Assembly (NCBI GenBank): GCA_964653095.1
Contig: CAZZEH010000010.1
Location: forward strand, 37,342-101,341
From: JAMLHH01 sp964653095
GTDB taxonomy: Bacteria; Bacteroidota; Bacteroidia; Chitinophagales; JADIYW01
Direction: 5' to 3'
Length of the DNA stretch: 64,000 bases
Both the position numbers and the translations under genes were made by a program. Below are positions 54,023 through 62,590 of the stretch, piece by piece (within the stretch, counting starts at the first letter, position 1; every line of letters starts with the position of its first letter). The notes under the pieces were generated by a model. That model ran no database searches, was not told the DNA's origin, and worked only from the letters and a program-made list of their open reading frames with translations.

Positions 54023-54937
54023 TTATTTTAAACCGTCTGTAATGGTTTGCATATTGTACCGAAACATTCCGATATAAGTTTCCTCCGGCGAACCCTCTGT
54101 ACCGAGTGCATCACTGTACAATGTGCCGCCTATTTCGACCGAGTGCCCTTTTGACAAAACGGCCTGCCGCAACGCTTCAATCGTGCGTTTAGGTACGGAG
54201 CTTTCTATGAAAATGGATTTAATCTGATTTTGGACTACATATTCTACCACGTTTCTTACATCCTGCACGCCCGCTTCTGTGGCAGTGGAAATGCCCTGAA
54301 GACCGACCACCTCAAAACCATAAGTATCCCCGAAATAGCCAAAAGCGTCATGAGCGGTAACAAGTTTTCTTTTGTCGGCAGAAAGCTGGCGGGCCATATC
54401 GTGTAACTCGCTGTCCAGACTGTCCAGCCTGCTTAAATATAATTTGAGATTAGCCTCAAAAATATCTTTATGCTCCGGACTTGCTTCTGAAAGTACCCGA
54501 GCTGTTTCTTCGGCAAAAACTTTAAATAAGGGGACGCTAAACCACACATGAGGGTCATAATTGCCGCCAAAGTTCTTAGAGGCATGGAGCAATTCCGGAC
54601 TGATTGCGTTACCCAAATTGCAGGTTTGTTTTCCCTGATTCTCCATTTTCTGAAAGATATCTGTCATTTTACCTTCCAAATGAAGACCATTGTAAAAAAT
54701 TAAATCTGCTCCTGCCAGTTTAGTTACATCGCCTTCACTCGCTTTGTACAGATGGGGATCTACTCCCGGGCCCATTAACCCGTCAACAAAGGCATTATCT
54801 CCGGCAATCTGTCTGACTAAGTCTGTTATGATAGTCGTTGTGGTGACAATTTTGAGTTTGTCTGACGTATTTCCATTCGGAGACTGACAGGAAAGTACAG
54901 AAATTAAAATCAAAAATAATACTGCTGTTTTTTTCAT
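54023..54937 (-). CDS. TroA/ZnuA-type metal-binding lipoprotein
   Basis: A 304-residue substrate-binding protein of the cluster A-I metal ABC family. The lipobox LISVLSC (Cys17) makes it a lipoprotein. Likely metal ligands are His62 (GVDPHLYKAS), His130 (DPHVWF), His196 (AHDAFGYF) and Asp277 (LYSDALG), the three-His plus Asp set of TroA and ZnuA rather than the His2-Glu-Asp set of PsaA/MntC. No His-rich loop is present, which makes a pure zinc scavenger less likely. Its neighbour is a DtxR-family regulator. Mn2+ is my best guess; Zn2+ is not excluded. Confidence 0.9.
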   Translation of the reverse strand: MKKTAVLFLILISVLSCQSPNGNTSDKLKIVTTTTIITDLVRQIAGDNAFVDGLMGPGVDPHLYKASEGDVTKLAGADLIFYNGLHLEGKMTDIFQKMENQGKQTCNLGNAISPELLHASKNFGGNYDPHVWFSVPLFKVFAEETARVLSEASPEHKDIFEANLKLYLSRLDSLDSELHDMARQLSADKRKLVTAHDAFGYFGDTYGFEVVGLQGISTATEAGVQDVRNVVEYVVQNQIKSIFIESSVPKRTIEALRQAVLSKGHSVEIGGTLYSDALGTEGSPEETYIGMFRYNMQTITDGLK

Positions 54938-54938
54938 A

Positions 54939-55601
54939 TCAGGCTGTCTTTATAAAAATGTTGGATGCAGATTTTTTTGAAAGAAAATGGGCGTGTCCCT
55001 GACAGTTTATTGTGATTGATTCGTCAAAAGGTTCTACGTTGATTACTTCGATTTTATAGCCTACTTTAAGATTGAGTCTGTCAAGGTATTGCAAAAATTC
55101 GTTGTTGGAATCGTGTATGCCCACGAGTATTCCTTTTTGCCCTTCTTTAAGTTCGGATAAAAGTTTTTTACTGACCTTTTTGATTTTCAGATTTTTGTCC
55201 GGAATCGGGTCGCCGTGCGGATCAAAACTTGGAAATCCGAGAAAGGCATCCATCCGGTTAGTCAGTTCTTCTGAATGAATATGTTCCAATTCTTCTGCAA
55301 GTTCATGCACTTCATCCCATTTGAAATGAAGCTTATCTACCAAAAAAACTTCCCAGAGCCTGTGATTACGTATGACTGAAAGAGCCGAGTTTTTGCCTTT
55401 TGGAGTTAGTGTAACACCCTGGTAGGGAATATAATTCAGCAGTTTTTTATCTGCCAATTTTTTTAGCATGTCACTGACAGAAGATGCTTTGGTTGCCATT
55501 TTTTCGGCAATATCATTGGTTGAAACACTCCCTCCAGAATCCTGTTCAAGGTGAAAGATTGTTTTCAAATAATTTTCTTCAGAAAAGCTGTATTGTTCCA
55601 C
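54939..55601 (-). CDS. DtxR/MntR-family metal-dependent repressor
   Basis: A 220-residue regulator. The N-terminal winged helix (SEENYLKTIFHLEQ, then SVSTNDIAEKMATKASSVSDML) is followed by the DtxR-type metal-binding/dimer helix (HRLWEVFLVDKLHF, HELAEELEHIHSEEL), and a C-terminal FeoA/SH3-like domain (about 145-220). The first metal-site position corresponding to MntR Asp8 reads Asn10, so metal preference cannot be read from sequence alone. The start is GTG at 55601. It is the first gene of the five-gene uptake operon and probably controls it through the site at 55642-55657. Confidence 0.9.
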   Translation of the reverse strand: MEQYSFSEENYLKTIFHLEQDSGGSVSTNDIAEKMATKASSVSDMLKKLADKKLLNYIPYQGVTLTPKGKNSALSVIRNHRLWEVFLVDKLHFKWDEVHELAEELEHIHSEELTNRMDAFLGFPSFDPHGDPIPDKNLKIKKVSKKLLSELKEGQKGILVGIHDSNNEFLQYLDRLNLKVGYKIEVINVEPFDESITINCQGHAHFLSKKSASNIFIKTA

Positions 55602-55611
55602 AGTTGTAAAA

Positions 55612-55623
55612 GTAAATATTTAC
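55612..55623. promoter_or_regulatory. 12-base palindrome before the metal regulator
   Basis: GTAAATATTTAC is a perfect palindrome ending 11 bases before the GTG of the repressor, inside a wider TGTAAA-N8-TTTACA repeat (55605-55624). It could be a second operator half-region or part of the ribosome/5'-UTR area. Confidence 0.35.
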
Positions 55624-55641
55624 AGAGCAAAAAACAAATTA

Positions 55642-55657
55642 TTTAGTCTTGCCTAAA
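55642..55657 (-). promoter_or_regulatory. Candidate DtxR/TroR operator
   Basis: TTTAGTCTTGCCTAAA (plus strand), a 16-base interrupted palindrome with identical outer TTTAG/CTAAA arms. It resembles published DtxR-family boxes such as TTTAGG...CCTAAA. It lies about 41-56 bases upstream of the repressor start, in the 114-bp gap, where a self-regulating metal repressor would bind. Not a confirmed site. Confidence 0.55.
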
Positions 55658-55715
55658 AATATTATATAAAAAGACTTACGATTGAGGTATTAGATTTTAA
55701 ACAATTTGCGGATAA

Positions 55716-56081
55716 CTACTCTTCGTCATTTTCGCCTTTGAGCTCATGGGTAGTTTTGTGATATTTCCCTTTCAGATCATCCAATACGGAATTTTCCCAA
55801 AGTTTCACTCCGATAATATAAGAGGTACGCCCAATCATATGCCCGGCTACAGGTGCTGTGATGATGATAAAAAAGATGATAGCCATAATCTTTGAGGTGA
55901 TTGCAAATTCCATAAAATACAAACCTGCGGCAATCAGTATAAGCCCCACACCCATAGTAGAGGCTTTGATGGTTACAGAAAGTCTGAGATAAAAATCCGG
56001 CATTCTCAGCATTCCGTATGCTGCAATCAATATAAAGACAGCCCCTACAGTCCCGAATATCATAATAATAGAGTCAATCAT
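55716..56081 (-). CDS. mrpG: Mrp antiporter subunit G
   Basis: A 121-residue MnhG/PhaG subunit with about three membrane helices (IMIFGTVGAVFILIAAYGML). The start is ATG 56081; a TTG 12 codons upstream is not needed. It overlaps the end of mrpF by 8 bp and is the last gene of the Mrp operon, 114 bp before the metal-uptake operon. Confidence 0.9.
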   Translation of the reverse strand: MIDSIIMIFGTVGAVFILIAAYGMLRMPDFYLRLSVTIKASTMGVGLILIAAGLYFMEFAITSKIMAIIFFIIITAPVAGHMIGRTSYIIGVKLWENSVLDDLKGKYHKTTHELKGENDEE

Positions 56082-56349
56082 TTTGATTTCTTTTTTCCAA
56101 ATAATACGAAAAAGCAACTGTACTCAAAAAAGCAATTAATGCCAAAATCATCGCTACATCCAAAAAAGAAGAAGTTCCGGAAATAACACTGAAAACGCCT
56201 ATTACACCTACACCAATCGTAATGATTAAGTCCAAAGAGATGACTCGATCCACAATTTTGGGACCTTTTACAAATCGGATAAACACGAAGAGAAGTGCCA
56301 GACCGATAATCGGCATCACAATGTATGTAAAATAGGTTTCTAAACTCAT
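56074..56349 (-). CDS. mrpF: Mrp antiporter subunit F
   Basis: A 91-residue MnhF subunit with three hydrophobic segments and the conserved VRFVKGPKIVDRVISLDL-type region between them. Its stop overlaps mrpG and its start overlaps the stop of mrpE by 4 bp. Confidence 0.92.
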   Translation of the reverse strand: MSLETYFTYIVMPIIGLALLFVFIRFVKGPKIVDRVISLDLIITIGVGVIGVFSVISGTSSFLDVAMILALIAFLSTVAFSYYLEKRNQND

Positions 56350-56822
56350 CTCAGTATTTCCAATAGTTTTTTCTCAGTATTCTTTTTAAAATCGGCTATA
56401 AATTTTTCTTTATTATTTAAGTACATCACATGGATATATATAATTTTTCTGTCGTCACTCAAATCTACCACCATAGTTCCGGGAGTCAGTGCTATGATAT
56501 TGCTCAGCATAGTGATCTCGAAGTCTGTTTTGGCATCTAACGGATAAGCTACGATGCCCGGTTTGGAAAATAGTTTGGGTGTAATCAAGTCAAATGCGAC
56601 CTGTATGTTTGCTTTAAGCATATCTTTTAAAAAGGTCAAAATGAATAAGATGATCTTAGGTACACGATAAAAATAAGCCATATTGGAGCCCGTTCGCTCT
56701 CTGACCCATAGAATAAAAAAACCTAAGACAAAACCGAAGGTAAAGTTGGTATAGTTCAGATGTCCGGTAAGAGCTACCCAGACAAACATCAGTAATATGT
56801 TGAGAAGAAAATGTTGCAGCAT
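56346..56822 (-). CDS. mrpE: Mrp antiporter subunit E
   Basis: A 158-residue MnhE subunit: two or three membrane segments then a soluble domain with LTPGTMVVDLSDD, the conserved MnhE motif, and a C-terminal charged tail. It lies 2 bp downstream of mrpD. Confidence 0.92.
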   Translation of the reverse strand: MLQHFLLNILLMFVWVALTGHLNYTNFTFGFVLGFFILWVRERTGSNMAYFYRVPKIILFILTFLKDMLKANIQVAFDLITPKLFSKPGIVAYPLDAKTDFEITMLSNIIALTPGTMVVDLSDDRKIIYIHVMYLNNKEKFIADFKKNTEKKLLEILR

Positions 56823-56824
56823 CT

Positions 56825-58336
56825 CTACATATTTTTTCTTAAAACAAAATCAATATACAAATTTGGGTTTGCCATTTCATAAGCCACCCGGTCACTGATT
56901 TCAAAAATACTGCCTGCATTCAGACCTATATAGAGAGTAATAGCAGCGAGCATGGCTATAGGGAATACCAGGGACATTTTTTTGTATAAAGGCAGAACTT
57001 TAAACTCGTCAATCTCTTCGGCATCCGGTTTGGGTAGTTCTTTCCAAAAGACTTCAGACCAGATTTTGGCAATAATAATAAGTGTAATAATACTTGCAAA
57101 AACAATGGCAGCAAGCAAGAGATATTTACCCTGATAAACGGATTCGGTAAATAAATTGATTTTAGGCCAAAAACCGGATAAAGGCGGAATACCTGCCAGA
57201 GAGAAAAATACAATTGCCAGTGTAAATGACAGTTTTGGATAATCCCCGTACAAGCCTCCCAGTCGTCTCAGGTCATAACTGCCTCTGATTTTGTAAATTA
57301 ATCCTCCGACCATGAACAGGTTACTTTTGATGATGATATCATGTATAAGGTAAAAGATTACAGCGGAAAAAGCAATTTCCGTATAAAGACCTAAACCTGC
57401 AATCAGATAACCTATATGACAGACAATCAGGTAGGAAAAGATTTTTCGAATATTGTTTTTATTCATCACGCCCAAAGCGCCCGTTACCAGCGTCCCGATA
57501 GCTATAAGCACGAACAGATTCAGGGCAAAAGTGTCGGGCTGAAAAATAACCGTAAAAATTCGGAGTAAGGCATAAATGCCCATCTTGGTCAGCAAACCGC
57601 CAAAGACAGCCGCTATAGTAGAGGGCGGAGTATGATAGGACGAAGGCAGCCAGAAATACAGAGGGAATACGGCGGATTTTATTCCAAATCCGATAAAGAA
57701 CAGCAGAGCCGTAACCTGTACCAAACCCTGATTTTCAATCACCTTTACTTTTTGTCCGAGATCGGCAATATTCAGGCTTCCGGTCAGCCCGTACAGAATT
57801 CCAATTGCAGTCAGAAAAATTGTAGAAGCCAATATATTCAGTGCCATATATTTCACGGCGGCTTCCATTTGCATTTTTTTACCTCCCAGTGTGAGCAGCA
57901 CGAATGAAGATATGATGACCACTTCAAACCAGACATACATATTGAAAAGGTCGCCCGTCAAAAAAGTGCCCAACAGTCCCATAATCAAAAAGTGATAAAT
58001 AGGGTAGAAGTTATACCGGATTCGGTTTGTGCTGACAGCTGCTGTAGAAAAGATACTGACCGCTAAAGCGACTATGGAAGTCAGTACAATCATGACAGAA
58101 CTCAGAGTATCTGCCACGAAAATTATTCCGAATGGCGGTTTCCATCCGCCGAGAAATAAGGAAATAAAACCTGTTTTCCAATTCAGATAAAAAATTAGTA
58201 CGCTGAATCCCAAGGCTATCGCCGAGCCTGTTATGCTGAGAATCTTCTGCGGTCTGACTTTTTGCCACAAAAAGAGTGATATCACGGCGACGACCATGTG
58301 AATCAGTACAGGTGCTAAGATAATATTGGCTGTCAT
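56825..58336 (-). CDS. mrpD: Mrp antiporter subunit D (NuoN/NuoM-like)
   Basis: A 503-residue proton-translocating subunit with about 14 membrane helices, homologous to complex I antiporter-like subunits. LPSSYHTPPSTIAAVFGGLLTKMG is the conserved quinone/antiporter-fold motif. Its start overlaps the mrpC stop by 4 bp. Confidence 0.94.
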   Translation of the reverse strand: MTANIILAPVLIHMVVAVISLFLWQKVRPQKILSITGSAIALGFSVLIFYLNWKTGFISLFLGGWKPPFGIIFVADTLSSVMIVLTSIVALAVSIFSTAAVSTNRIRYNFYPIYHFLIMGLLGTFLTGDLFNMYVWFEVVIISSFVLLTLGGKKMQMEAAVKYMALNILASTIFLTAIGILYGLTGSLNIADLGQKVKVIENQGLVQVTALLFFIGFGIKSAVFPLYFWLPSSYHTPPSTIAAVFGGLLTKMGIYALLRIFTVIFQPDTFALNLFVLIAIGTLVTGALGVMNKNNIRKIFSYLIVCHIGYLIAGLGLYTEIAFSAVIFYLIHDIIIKSNLFMVGGLIYKIRGSYDLRRLGGLYGDYPKLSFTLAIVFFSLAGIPPLSGFWPKINLFTESVYQGKYLLLAAIVFASIITLIIIAKIWSEVFWKELPKPDAEEIDEFKVLPLYKKMSLVFPIAMLAAITLYIGLNAGSIFEISDRVAYEMANPNLYIDFVLRKNM

Positions 58337-58686
58337 ATATCCTGATCGTCAATATTTAAAGTGTCCAAATTGTCTGAGCCCGTGCTGGCATATACTTTCT
58401 TCAGCAGGATAATGGCAAAAGCCTGAATCCCAAAGCTAATGACGATAGCTGTAAGAATCAGCGCCTGAGGCACCGGGTCAGCATAAGTGCCGATAAATAC
58501 ACTGTGGTTTTCTCCGATAATAGGCGGACGGCCTTTTGACAGATTACCCATCAAAAAAATAAGCATATTAGTCCCGTTGCCCAAAAGGATCAGGCCTATA
58601 AGCAGTTTGACCATACTCTTCCGGAGCAGCATGTAAATTCCTGAAGTATAAAATAAACCTACCAAAAAGACCAGTAACAGTTCCAT
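58333..58686 (-). CDS. mrpC: Mrp antiporter subunit C (NuoK-like)
   Basis: A 117-residue NuoK-like subunit of three helices with LLGNGTNMLIFLMG and DPVPQALILTAIVIS. The start ATG 58686 shares its first base position with the end of mrpB; the longer open frame to 58812 is out of family and overlaps mrpB. Confidence 0.92.
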   Translation of the reverse strand: MELLLVFLVGLFYTSGIYMLLRKSMVKLLIGLILLGNGTNMLIFLMGNLSKGRPPIIGENHSVFIGTYADPVPQALILTAIVISFGIQAFAIILLKKVYASTGSDNLDTLNIDDQDI

Positions 58687-59096
58687 TATTCGACTTCTGA
58701 TATGGTGAATAAAATAGTGAGCATGGCTCCGACAACAACCAAATATACTCCTAAATCGAAAAACAGTGAAGAGCCTAAAGAGTGAATAATTGGCAGAGGT
58801 TGTTTTAACCAAAGCCCTGTCATAAAAGACTCGTCAAACAGTACCGGCAGTAATCCGCTCAATATGGAAAGACCAAGTCCTATCGGAATTAAAAAGCCCG
58901 GTAAGTATCTGAAAATAGACTGTGCACTTTTTACTCCAAACGCCAGTGAATGCAATACAAATGCGATAGAAGCTATCAGTCCGCCCACAAAACCTCCGCC
59001 GGAATGATTATGCCCTCTCAGTAATATAAATACAGAAAACAGAAGCAGCAAAGGCAGTATATAAGTGGTCGCGGTTCTCAGTATAATTGACTTCAT
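58686..59096 (-). CDS. mrpB: Mrp antiporter subunit B
   Basis: A 136-residue MnhB subunit with about four membrane helices and the conserved RGHNHSGGGFVGGL motif. It is one gene after mrpA (10 bp gap) and abuts mrpC. Confidence 0.93.
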   Translation of the reverse strand: MKSIILRTATTYILPLLLLFSVFILLRGHNHSGGGFVGGLIASIAFVLHSLAFGVKSAQSIFRYLPGFLIPIGLGLSILSGLLPVLFDESFMTGLWLKQPLPIIHSLGSSLFFDLGVYLVVVGAMLTILFTISEVE

Positions 59097-59106
59097 CTTC
59101 TCTTTT

Positions 59107-61422
59107 TTATTGTTGAATTTTACCTTCCGAAGCAGAAGCTTTATATTTTAAAAGCCCATATACACCAATGGCAGAAATAGATAACACTATCGTTTCTATC
59201 ATGGTGTCAAATCCTCTGAAATCAACCAGTATGACGTTGACTACGTTTTTCCCTTTGGCGAGTAAATAAGAATTTTCTGCAAAAAAACTGCTGATTTCCT
59301 TATCGGCAGGATAAATAAGTGCCTGCAAAGTAATGGCGGCTATCAGTGTGCCAAATGCCACAGAAACCACTAAATCCCGTAATTGGATACTTCTTCTTGC
59401 CTGTTTGATATAAGTCGGAAGTTTAAATAAAACCAGCACAAACAACACTACTGTCAGTGTGTCGATTGCAAATTGAGTCATGGCTAAATCCGGGGCTCCG
59501 TAAAACACAAAAATCAGACTGATACTGTAACCGATTATTCCCAAACTGACAATGGCAGACAGTCGGGAATGTGTGGCGACAGTCAGCCCCGTAGCCACCA
59601 CCACGATTCCAAAAACTATTAAATCATACACCCGAACCGGAGTCAGTTCCTGCAGGTGAAATTGCATTGGCACGCCGAGCAGAAGCCGAATGCTTACTGT
59701 AACAGTCAGAAAAACTATGATGACTAATGCGTATATCCGAAGATAGCCGCTTTGCATAAACTTGGTGTAATGGTGTGCAAATTTTCTGGAATCTTCTACT
59801 ATTTTATCTATCAGATACTGAGAAGATATTTTGCGGTAACTTTGAATATAATCGTGCTGAAGTTTTTCGGATTTTCTCAAAAAATATAATAAAGTACCTA
59901 AAACTAAAGTGACCAAACTCAGCAGCAGAATTAAGTTAAATCCGGGCCATAGTTTCAGCTGCATAAAGATTGCCTCAGTACTGACGGATTGCGCTGTTCC
60001 TTCGAGAATAAATTTTTGAAACAGTCCCGGAAATATTCCTGCAAATATCCCTAAAACTCCCAGAATTAAAGGGGGCAGATATAAAATTTTGTCCTGTTTC
60101 GCTACAGATTGTTTAGTAGGTACGTATTCTCCGGCAAAAGGTTTGATGCCCGCCAAAAATCCTGCACACAACAGTAGGGCATTGGTAGCTAAAAGAACTG
60201 CGGTGAGTACAGATGCAAAATTTTCTCTGAAATGCAAAGCGGCTTCGTAAATTAAATCTTTTCCGATAAACCCTATTGTAAAAGGGATACCGGCGCTGGA
60301 AACGGCTGCGAGAAATCCGGCCAAAGCGAGACTCGGAGCAATTTTTCGTAAGCCTGACAGCTGATTGAGACTTCTTGTGGAAACTGTATGTTCTATTGCA
60401 CCGGTCGTCATAAACAATGCAGCTTTGTACAGGGCATGCACCAAAATAAATACACTTAAAGCCTGAAAAGCATAAGGAGTTCCGATACCAATCAAAAGCA
60501 CCATGACTCCCAATGCCGATACCGTACTGTACGCAAGTATTTCTTTCAAATCCATTCTCAGTATGGCATGAAATGCGGCATACAGCATCGTTACTCCTCC
60601 CACAATCATTAAAGTATTTTGCCATAAAAAAGTGCCGCCAAGGGCAGGTGACATCCTTGCCAACAGATAAACTCCCGCTTTCACCATAGTAGCCGAATGC
60701 AAATATGCTGAAACAGGAGTAGGGGCTTTCATAGCGGCGGGGAGCCAGGAATAAAAGGGAACCTGTGCAGATTTAGTAAAAGCACCTCCAAAAATAAAAA
60801 CTAAAGCAAGTGCATACAGAGAATGATCTTTTATAAGTCCTGCCTGATTGACCATTTCATGTATAGACAGCGTGCCGGATATATTTCCAAGCAGAATTCC
60901 TCCGGACAGCAAAAAGAGTCCTCCGATACCGGTTATACTTAACGCCAATACCGCACTTTTTCTTGATTCGGAATCATTGTGATTAAAGCCAATCAGGAAG
61001 TAAGAAGAAAAACTGGTCAGCTCCCAAAAAATAAACAGGGTCAGTATGTTATCCGACAGAACTACGCCCAGCATGGAACTCATAAATAAACTCAGATAGC
61101 TGTAAAAGCGATTCAGATACGGATGTCCTTTTAAATAGGAAGAAGTATATAAAAAAATTAAAGCACCGATTCCGGTAATGAGCAGACTGAATAAAAGAGA
61201 CAGACCGTCTAATTTAAAGTTCAGACTAATTCCGGCCTGGGGTACCCAACTGTTTTCAGACCAGACAGGAGTTTTTTGTACTGCGCCTGAAAGAGAAATA
61301 AAGTATGTAAACAGCAGTAACGGGAAAACAGCTAACCATTTATAGAATTTTTTACTGAATACCCTTTCGGAGATTAACAGAACAAATGCTATAATAAAGC
61401 CGGATAATACTGCAAGAGTCAT
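59107..61422 (-). CDS. mrpA: Mrp antiporter subunit A (NuoL-like)
   Basis: A 771-residue large subunit with about 20 membrane helices: a NuoL-like antiporter core (WLPAAMKAPTPVSAYLHSATMVKAGVYLL; lysines and the STxKAG motif) followed by C-terminal domains of the MnhA type (about 600-770), ending in soluble residues. It exports Na+ in exchange for H+ with subunits B-G. Together the operon runs A, B, C, D, E, F, G on the minus strand with overlaps or very short gaps throughout. The transcript start is probably in the 75-bp gap to the DUF3817 gene. Confidence 0.95.
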   Translation of the reverse strand: MTLAVLSGFIIAFVLLISERVFSKKFYKWLAVFPLLLFTYFISLSGAVQKTPVWSENSWVPQAGISLNFKLDGLSLLFSLLITGIGALIFLYTSSYLKGHPYLNRFYSYLSLFMSSMLGVVLSDNILTLFIFWELTSFSSYFLIGFNHNDSESRKSAVLALSITGIGGLFLLSGGILLGNISGTLSIHEMVNQAGLIKDHSLYALALVFIFGGAFTKSAQVPFYSWLPAAMKAPTPVSAYLHSATMVKAGVYLLARMSPALGGTFLWQNTLMIVGGVTMLYAAFHAILRMDLKEILAYSTVSALGVMVLLIGIGTPYAFQALSVFILVHALYKAALFMTTGAIEHTVSTRSLNQLSGLRKIAPSLALAGFLAAVSSAGIPFTIGFIGKDLIYEAALHFRENFASVLTAVLLATNALLLCAGFLAGIKPFAGEYVPTKQSVAKQDKILYLPPLILGVLGIFAGIFPGLFQKFILEGTAQSVSTEAIFMQLKLWPGFNLILLLSLVTLVLGTLLYFLRKSEKLQHDYIQSYRKISSQYLIDKIVEDSRKFAHHYTKFMQSGYLRIYALVIIVFLTVTVSIRLLLGVPMQFHLQELTPVRVYDLIVFGIVVVATGLTVATHSRLSAIVSLGIIGYSISLIFVFYGAPDLAMTQFAIDTLTVVLFVLVLFKLPTYIKQARRSIQLRDLVVSVAFGTLIAAITLQALIYPADKEISSFFAENSYLLAKGKNVVNVILVDFRGFDTMIETIVLSISAIGVYGLLKYKASASEGKIQQ

Positions 61423-61496
61423 CAGATAATACAGGCGGTTTTAATTTTCTGAACCGGAATAAAGATATAAAAAACATCGCATTTGCTCATTCGTTT

Positions 61497-61787
61497 TTAT
61501 TGTAAAGCTTTGAGCCTTTTGTCAAAAATAAAAGCTCCGAACGGCAGAAGGGACAGAATAAATCCCCTGAGCGAAAACTTCCAGTGCCATTTATAATTGA
61601 TATGGCATAAAATCAGCCAAATTACAAATGCAATAGTCAGCCCTCCGTGAATGCTTCCGACTACCCTTACATATTCCGGTTTGTCTGCAAAATATTTAAG
61701 CGGCATAGCAATCCCCAACAGTATCAAATATGAAATTCCTTCAAGTACGGCAATCAGGCTAAATTGTGATAATAATTTTTTCTGCAT
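61497..61787 (-). CDS. DUF3817 membrane protein
   Basis: A 96-residue protein with three hydrophobic segments and the DUF3817 blocks LEGISYLILLGIAMPLKYF and VGSIHGGLTIAFVIW. Function unknown. I chose ATG 61787 because it fits the family start; a TTG at 61838 would add 17 polar residues. A minus-strand TAAATTTG box lies at 61850-61857. Confidence 0.78.
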   Translation of the reverse strand: MQKKLLSQFSLIAVLEGISYLILLGIAMPLKYFADKPEYVRVVGSIHGGLTIAFVIWLILCHINYKWHWKFSLRGFILSLLPFGAFIFDKRLKALQ

Positions 61788-61849
61788 GGCATTTTCTGGT
61801 TTCAGTGCGAAGAAAACATTCTGCCTTCTTATACTCAAATGCTTTGTGT

Positions 61850-61857
61850 CAAATTTA
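61850..61857 (-). promoter_or_regulatory. -7 box of the DUF3817 gene
   Basis: Minus-strand TAAATTTG, an exact TAnnTTTG match, 63 bases before ATG 61787. No -33 box at the usual spacing. Confidence 0.35.
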
Positions 61858-61932
61858 TATCAAGGTTTTGACTGCATTCAGATCTGTAATTTGACGGATA
61901 CCCATACTGTGAATACATAATGCATAAACTCT

Positions 61933-61940
61933 TATCTTTG
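61933..61940 (+). promoter_or_regulatory. -7 box abutting the phosphatase start
   Basis: TATCTTTG (TAnnTTTG) ends four bases before the ATG at 61945, so the message from this site would be essentially leaderless. No -33 box at normal distance was found. Confidence 0.45.
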
Positions 61941-61944
61941 CAGA

Positions 61945-62553
61945 ATGCAAAAAAATATTTATCTGGTTCGACATGGTCAGACAGATTTTAATCTGCAAAA
62001 AATAGTTCAGGGCAGGGGAATAGATTCCGACCTGAATGAAACCGGCAGGTGGCAGGCCGACAGGTTTTATACCAAATACAAGAATGTTCGTTTTGATGCA
62101 GTGTTTACTTCACAGTTAAAAAGAACCTTTCAGACAGTAGAACCTTTTGTATTAGATGGGTACGACCATGAAGTACGGCGGGAGTTGGATGAGATTAGTT
62201 GGGGTGTTTTTGAAGGTCAGAAACATGATTTTTTGGACAACGGAGATTTTAAAGTGATTTTGGACAGTTGGGGAAGAGGTGAACTGACCAATAAAGTGGA
62301 AGGCGGAGAAAGCCCATTAGAACTGCATAAAAGGCAGAAACCGCTGATAGAAAAACTTCGCTCTATGGATTTTAACAACTTACTGCTCTGTTCTCACGGT
62401 CGGGCTATCCGGGCATTAGTCTGCGGTTTTTTGAATCTCCCTTTGACAGAGATGGACAAATTCCCCCACAGTAATACCTGTCTGTATAAAATTTCGGTCA
62501 GAGATAACAGCTTTCAGGTCGAATTGGCAAATGACACGAGCCATTTAATGTAG
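61945..62553 (+). CDS. Histidine-phosphatase (phosphoglycerate-mutase family) protein
   Basis: A 202-residue protein of the RHG phosphatase family: RHGQTDFNLQ at the N-terminus gives the catalytic histidine, RTFQTVEPF and a second histidine in CSHGRAIRAL complete the site. Members are broad phosphatases or cobalamin/phosphoglycerate enzymes; the specific substrate cannot be named. The Mrp and Tro operons are close but on the other strand and separate. Confidence 0.85.
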   Translation: MQKNIYLVRHGQTDFNLQKIVQGRGIDSDLNETGRWQADRFYTKYKNVRFDAVFTSQLKRTFQTVEPFVLDGYDHEVRRELDEISWGVFEGQKHDFLDNGDFKVILDSWGRGELTNKVEGGESPLELHKRQKPLIEKLRSMDFNNLLLCSHGRAIRALVCGFLNLPLTEMDKFPHSNTCLYKISVRDNSFQVELANDTSHLM

Positions 62554-62590
62554 ATTTAGAACGTATATTTACCTGTTTTAATTAATTACC

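Noticed and set aside
55602..55715. A manganese riboswitch before the metal repressor
   Set aside because: No paired-stem core resembling the yybP-ykoY element is visible; palindromes fit a protein operator better.
58687..58812. An N-terminal extension of mrpC
   Set aside because: It would overlap mrpB out of frame and lacks membrane-helix features; the start at 58686 gives the normal family length.
61945..62553. A functional link of the phosphoglycerate-mutase-like gene to the Tro operon, as in spirochaetes
   Set aside because: It is on the opposite strand, more than 6 kb away and separated by the Mrp operon.
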